Shown piece by piece: positions 6,277 to 8,042 of a DNA stretch of 8,042 nucleotides. The translations under genes were made by a program, and so were the position numbers. The stretch lies in NCBI GenBank assembly GCA_937914815.1, contig CALDMI010000318.1, positions 1-8,042 of the forward strand. Direction: 5' to 3'. Under the pieces are notes generated by a model. It was not told where the DNA came from. It searched no databases and worked only from the letters and a program-made list of their open reading frames with translations. Position 1 is the stretch's first letter. Each line of letters opens with the position of its first letter. This DNA comes from an uncultured Clostridia bacterium. Its GTDB lineage: Bacteria > Bacillota > Clostridia > Oscillospirales > CAG-272.

Positions 6277-6633
6277 TCAGTCTAGTACTATACTCTTTTT
6301 CTTTCCGTTTTTCTTTAGCGGATACTCTCTGATACGGGTGACAAAATCGAGATTGATTATCTCCTTTTCACCCGATTTCTTCTCAATAATCATACCGCCG
6401 TCGTCAACTTCCTTTATCACTCCCTGTATACCGGAGTCATTTGAAGTGACAGTATAAATGATGCAGTCTTTTCCGGTGAACTGCTTTGCCAGTTCTTTCA
6501 TATTCAAGGTCTCCTTATTTTGTTTTTTTCGATTCAGAACCTGCCTGATTATTGCCGATCTTCTTTGCCTTGTTATCCTCGGAATAATTATGAGGAAAAA
6601 CAAGACAAACAAAATGATGTAAAGGCTATCCAT
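6277..6633 (-). CDS. Small membrane-anchored DUF6897-type protein
   Basis: From the ATG at 6633 the protein has 118 residues. GGGAGGAG lies just before this ATG, which is why it is preferred over an upstream in-frame ATG at 6717 that would run into the AraC gene. Residues 4-19 (LYIILFVLFFLIIIPR) form one membrane segment, followed by a basic linker TRQRRSAIIRQVLNRKK that suggests a cytoplasmic C-terminus. Residues 45-118 (starting MKELAKQFTGKDCIIYT, ending RIREYPLKKNGKKKSIVLD) match the small clostridial DUF6897 family. Its pattern of short strands and turns suggests a small beta-barrel, perhaps Sm-like, but that is inference. A second ribosome site, AAGGAG (6516-6511), nine bases before an internal ATG at 6501, could give a soluble 74-residue form. 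It starts 52 bases after the AraC stop with no terminator between, so the two are probably one transcript. Function is unknown. Confidence 0.75.
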   Translation of the reverse strand: MDSLYIILFVLFFLIIIPRITRQRRSAIIRQVLNRKKQNKETLNMKELAKQFTGKDCIIYTVTSNDSGIQGVIKEVDDGGMIIEKKSGEKEIINLDFVTRIREYPLKKNGKKKSIVLD

Positions 6634-6685
6634 TTCTCCTCCCTCGCGTTTTGCCGCAAGCCCAGTTTTGTCTGCTAATGGGATT

Positions 6686-7555
6686 TTACTCCTGCTTCGC
6701 GGTACCGCACTCCGCATCTCCGAGCTTTCTGTATGCCAGAGGGCTCATTCCTATATACGATTTGAATATGCGGTGAAAATAGTTTACATTACAGAAGCCG
6801 ACATCATCGGCTATTTTCTGCATTGCGTCCTTTGTGTAGACGAGGCGGTAAAGCGCCGCGTTGACGCGCTCACCGTTTATATAATCAACCGGGGTCTTCC
6901 CCATTGTGTCCTTGAACATCTTTGTAAAGTAGTCCGGCGAAACGCTTATCATCCCGGCGAGCTGTTCTATGTACAGCTTTTCCCTTGAGTGCTCCGTTAT
7001 ATACTCTATTACCGGGCGCAGGCGCAGAACATTATGGTATACGAGCCTGTCGGACTCGTTTTTATTACTGCAATAGAAACGCAGAAGCGCGGTCATCATA
7101 AGGTATATATTCGCGCGGATCGGCAGGCGGTAGCAGACATCCTTTGCGAGGTTTTCGTCATAGGAATCCGTCAACGCGCGCTCAAGTGCCGGGTATATCG
7201 GGTGTCCCTTGCCGAACGACACACAGTGATTGCGCGACTGGACATAAAACATATAAAGAATTTCGGAGTCGAACGAATACATCCCCTCCTCCGGGAGCGA
7301 CGCGGGAAAGAGCATACCGCGCACGGTCGCACGCTCCCCATCCTCGGACGCGACATAGAAAACCGTCCTCGGAGGTATATAGAGTATATCGCCGGCTGAA
7401 CACGAAAACAGCTCGGTCCCTATGCGCACAGAAAGTTTTCCCTCTCTGATGTCAAGAAACTCCATACCGTCCTCGTTGTACTTCGGGGGTATGAGCATCC
7501 CATCACCCGACGCCGTATATATCTGTACGCGGAAAAAATCTTTATCGTCTCTCAT
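6686..7555 (-). CDS. AraC-family transcriptional regulator with cupin-like sensor domain
   Basis: This is a 289-residue protein, a typical length for the family. The ATG at 7555 is preceded only by a weak AAAGG about ten bases away. Residues about 15-85 form a cupin-like beta-barrel (MEFLDIREGKLSVRIGTELFSCSAGDILYIPPRTVFYVAS), the usual ligand-sensing part. Residues 140-170 are a helical linker and dimerisation region. Residues 178-277 are the DNA-binding domain with two helix-turn-helix units. The first, around 194-214 (LYIEQLAGMISVSPDYFTKMF), is followed by MGKTPVDYINGERV. The second, around 243-264 (DAMQKIADDVGFCNVNYFHRIF), is followed by the family signature SYIGMSPLAYRK. It should bind DNA in the cytoplasm and control sugar use, stress or surface genes, but the ligand and targets cannot be read from the sequence. 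No transporter or sugar enzyme lies beside it. It probably leads a transcript that also carries the DUF6897 gene. Confidence 0.92.
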   Translation of the reverse strand: MRDDKDFFRVQIYTASGDGMLIPPKYNEDGMEFLDIREGKLSVRIGTELFSCSAGDILYIPPRTVFYVASEDGERATVRGMLFPASLPEEGMYSFDSEILYMFYVQSRNHCVSFGKGHPIYPALERALTDSYDENLAKDVCYRLPIRANIYLMMTALLRFYCSNKNESDRLVYHNVLRLRPVIEYITEHSREKLYIEQLAGMISVSPDYFTKMFKDTMGKTPVDYINGERVNAALYRLVYTKDAMQKIADDVGFCNVNYFHRIFKSYIGMSPLAYRKLGDAECGTAKQE

Positions 7556-7606
7556 GTTTGCTAAGCCTTTCGGAAAAACGCCGACGGCGCTTTCATAACT
7601 GTATCT

Positions 7607-7635
7607 ATTTTAGCAAAAATAACGGCGGATGTAAA
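7607..7635 (-). promoter_or_regulatory. Promoter of the AraC-family regulator gene
   Basis: On the minus strand, -35 TTTACA (7635-7630) and -10 TAAAAT (7612-7607) are separated by 17 bases. The start would be near 7600, giving a leader of about 45 bases to the ATG at 7555. Each hexamer matches consensus at 5 of 6 positions. Confidence 0.55.
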
Positions 7636-7647
7636 TAGAAAACGGCG
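7621..7647. repeat. Paired AACGGCG boxes around the AraC promoter -35
   Basis: AACGGCG occurs at 7621-7627 and 7641-7647, exactly 20 bases apart, which is about two helical turns. One copy lies in the promoter spacer and the other just upstream of the -35. AraC-type proteins often bind direct repeats at such spacing, so these could be autoregulatory half-sites. The boxes are short and chance is not excluded. Confidence 0.25.
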
Positions 7648-7702
7648 ATATTTTTGTATTTTTCCGTGAAAATACTCTTTTTCCGCCTTTATCATTTATC
7701 GG

Positions 7703-7725
7703 AAAAATACCCGGAGTTTACTCCG
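7703..7725 (-). terminator. Weak terminator candidate of the 46-residue peptide gene
   Basis: On the minus strand CGGAG (7725-7721) pairs with CTCCG (7716-7712) around TAAA, overlapping the stop codon. GGTA and then TTTTT (7707-7703) follow. The stem is only five pairs, so termination may be partial. Confidence 0.35.
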
Positions 7726-7858
7726 TGATACAGTACTCGGTCTCGTCCCCGTCGAAATTCTGACCTATCGGAATTATCGGGAGGTGAACGGCGGAGGTGG
7801 ATATTACATCCGAGCTCTCAAACGCTATAAATTCGGCTGTCGGTTTTTCGTATTCCAT
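7718..7858 (-). CDS. Small 46-residue peptide gene, leader-peptide-like
   Basis: ATG at 7858 runs to TAA at 7720-7718. CGGAGC is placed six bases before the ATG, and a clear promoter pair lies further upstream, so this is a well-supported short gene. The peptide starts MEYEKPTAEFIAFESSDV, continues with STSAVHLPIIPIGQNF and ends with an acidic stretch containing one cysteine (DGDETEYCITE). There is no signal peptide or membrane segment. The opening 'YEKPxxExxxFExxDVI' pattern resembles many short, poorly studied clostridial peptides that look like leaders of ribosomally made, modified peptides. That resemblance is from memory and no modifying enzyme or exporter lies in the window. It could equally be a small acidic regulator. 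It appears to be its own transcription unit, upstream of and parallel to the AraC gene. I cannot assign a function. Confidence 0.65.
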   Translation of the reverse strand: MEYEKPTAEFIAFESSDVISTSAVHLPIIPIGQNFDGDETEYCITE

Positions 7859-7883
7859 ATTCTGCTCCGTAACAAGAGGATTT

Positions 7884-7926
7884 GCGCAAAACTTTTTATA
7901 TCATGTATAGTATTGTAGCGCAAAAC
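7884..7926. repeat. 9-bp direct repeat GCGCAAAAC flanking the peptide promoter -10
   Basis: GCGCAAAAC occurs at 7884-7892 and 7918-7926, 34 bases apart. One copy touches the upstream edge of the TACAAT -10; the other lies in the predicted leader, within a short palindrome TTTGCGCAAA (7881-7890). The placement fits operator half-sites for a repressor, but the repressor is unknown. Confidence 0.35.
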
Positions 7927-7940
7927 AGATAAAATTGCAA
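7895..7940 (-). promoter_or_regulatory. Tandem promoters of the 46-residue peptide gene
   Basis: On the minus strand the better promoter is TTGCAA (7940-7935), 17 bases, TACAAT (7917-7912), with a start near 7905. A second reads TTGCGC (7923-7918), 17 bases, TATAAA (7900-7895), with a start near 7888. Both leave a leader of roughly 30-47 bases ending in CGGAGC. The first is the stronger call. Confidence 0.6.
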
Positions 7941-8006
7941 CAGTTTTCCGGAATAATGTTCCCGTATATATTTAATATACTGAGAAAAAGAGTTTTTTTT
8001 TTTGCA

Positions 8007-8024
8007 AATTGTAGTGTTACAATT
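8007..8024 (+). promoter_or_regulatory. Dyad over a possible rightward extended -10 at the window edge
   Basis: AATTGTA (8007-8013) and TACAATT (8018-8024) form a perfect 7-bp inverted repeat around GTGT. TGTTACAAT (8015-8023) reads as an extended -10, although only a T-tract occupies the -35 position. A promoter with an overlapping operator for a gene beyond the right edge would fit, but that gene is not visible. An 11-T run lies at 7993-8003, and a second inverted repeat, GTATAT and ATATAC, at 7964-7980. Confidence 0.3.
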
Positions 8025-8042
8025 GATGTGAGACCAAAAACG

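Noticed and set aside
6989..7449. Plus-strand open frames opposite the AraC gene
   Set aside because: The minus strand has clear cupin-like and helix-turn-helix signatures. The plus frames are shadows without start signals.
7654..7690. GTATTTT/AAAATAC stem followed by TCTTTTT as a rightward terminator
   Set aside because: All genes around it run leftward and the stem is entirely AT-rich at its arms, so it is probably chance in AT-rich DNA.
1..8042. CRISPR array, tRNA or rRNA gene, insertion sequence or integrase
   Set aside because: No regularly spaced repeats, no cloverleaf or rRNA segments, and no transposase or recombinase signatures were seen on either strand.

Overview
The window looks like a chromosomal stretch from a Firmicute of class Clostridia, probably a gut-type Oscillospirales or Christensenellales relative. 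The evidence is the serine O-acetyltransferase N-terminus, a DUF6897-type small protein, sigma-A-like promoters (TTGAtt/TTGCAA-17-TATAAT/TACAAT), strong GGAG ribosome sites, roughly even GC and frequent ATA isoleucine codons. The lineage is an inference from gene families, not from a marker gene.

Layout, left to right. (1) 1-189, minus: the first 63 codons of cysE; the rest lies off the left edge. (2) 222-255, minus: a near-ideal intrinsic terminator. (3) 318-1988, minus: a 556-residue exported protein with a signal peptide, a probable concanavalin-like beta-sandwich and a long helical C-terminus, with its own good promoter at 2037-2065. (4) 1989-2377: a divergent intergenic region with promoters facing both ways and a short GC hairpin just ahead of the next ribosome site. 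(5) 2378-6209, plus: one very large DUF4011 / superfamily 1 (UPF1-like) helicase / Vsr-like nuclease gene, broken into two reading frames at about 3602-3627. (6) 6207-6253: a terminator hairpin for the opposing strand. (7) 6277-6633, minus: a small membrane-anchored DUF6897-type protein. (8) 6686-7555, minus: an AraC-family regulator with a cupin-like sensor, probably co-transcribed with the DUF6897 gene. (9) 7718-7858, minus: a 46-residue peptide gene with tandem promoters and a repeated 9-bp site. (10) 7859-8042: AT-rich regulatory DNA with a 7-bp dyad over a possible rightward extended -10.

The most notable object is the helicase gene. Its domain order (DUF4011, helicase, Vsr-like nuclease) matches a single-gene architecture that I recall being reported as antiphage (the 'Hhe' type). 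Here the frame is lost at a 10-bp direct repeat with a 16-nt period. Removing exactly one period restores a continuous frame of about 1,271 residues whose junction reads sensibly. This could be a recent inactivating duplication, a reversible slippage switch, or an assembly error. The other genes are an ordinary neighbourhood: no partner defence genes, integrase, tRNA or CRISPR array is visible.
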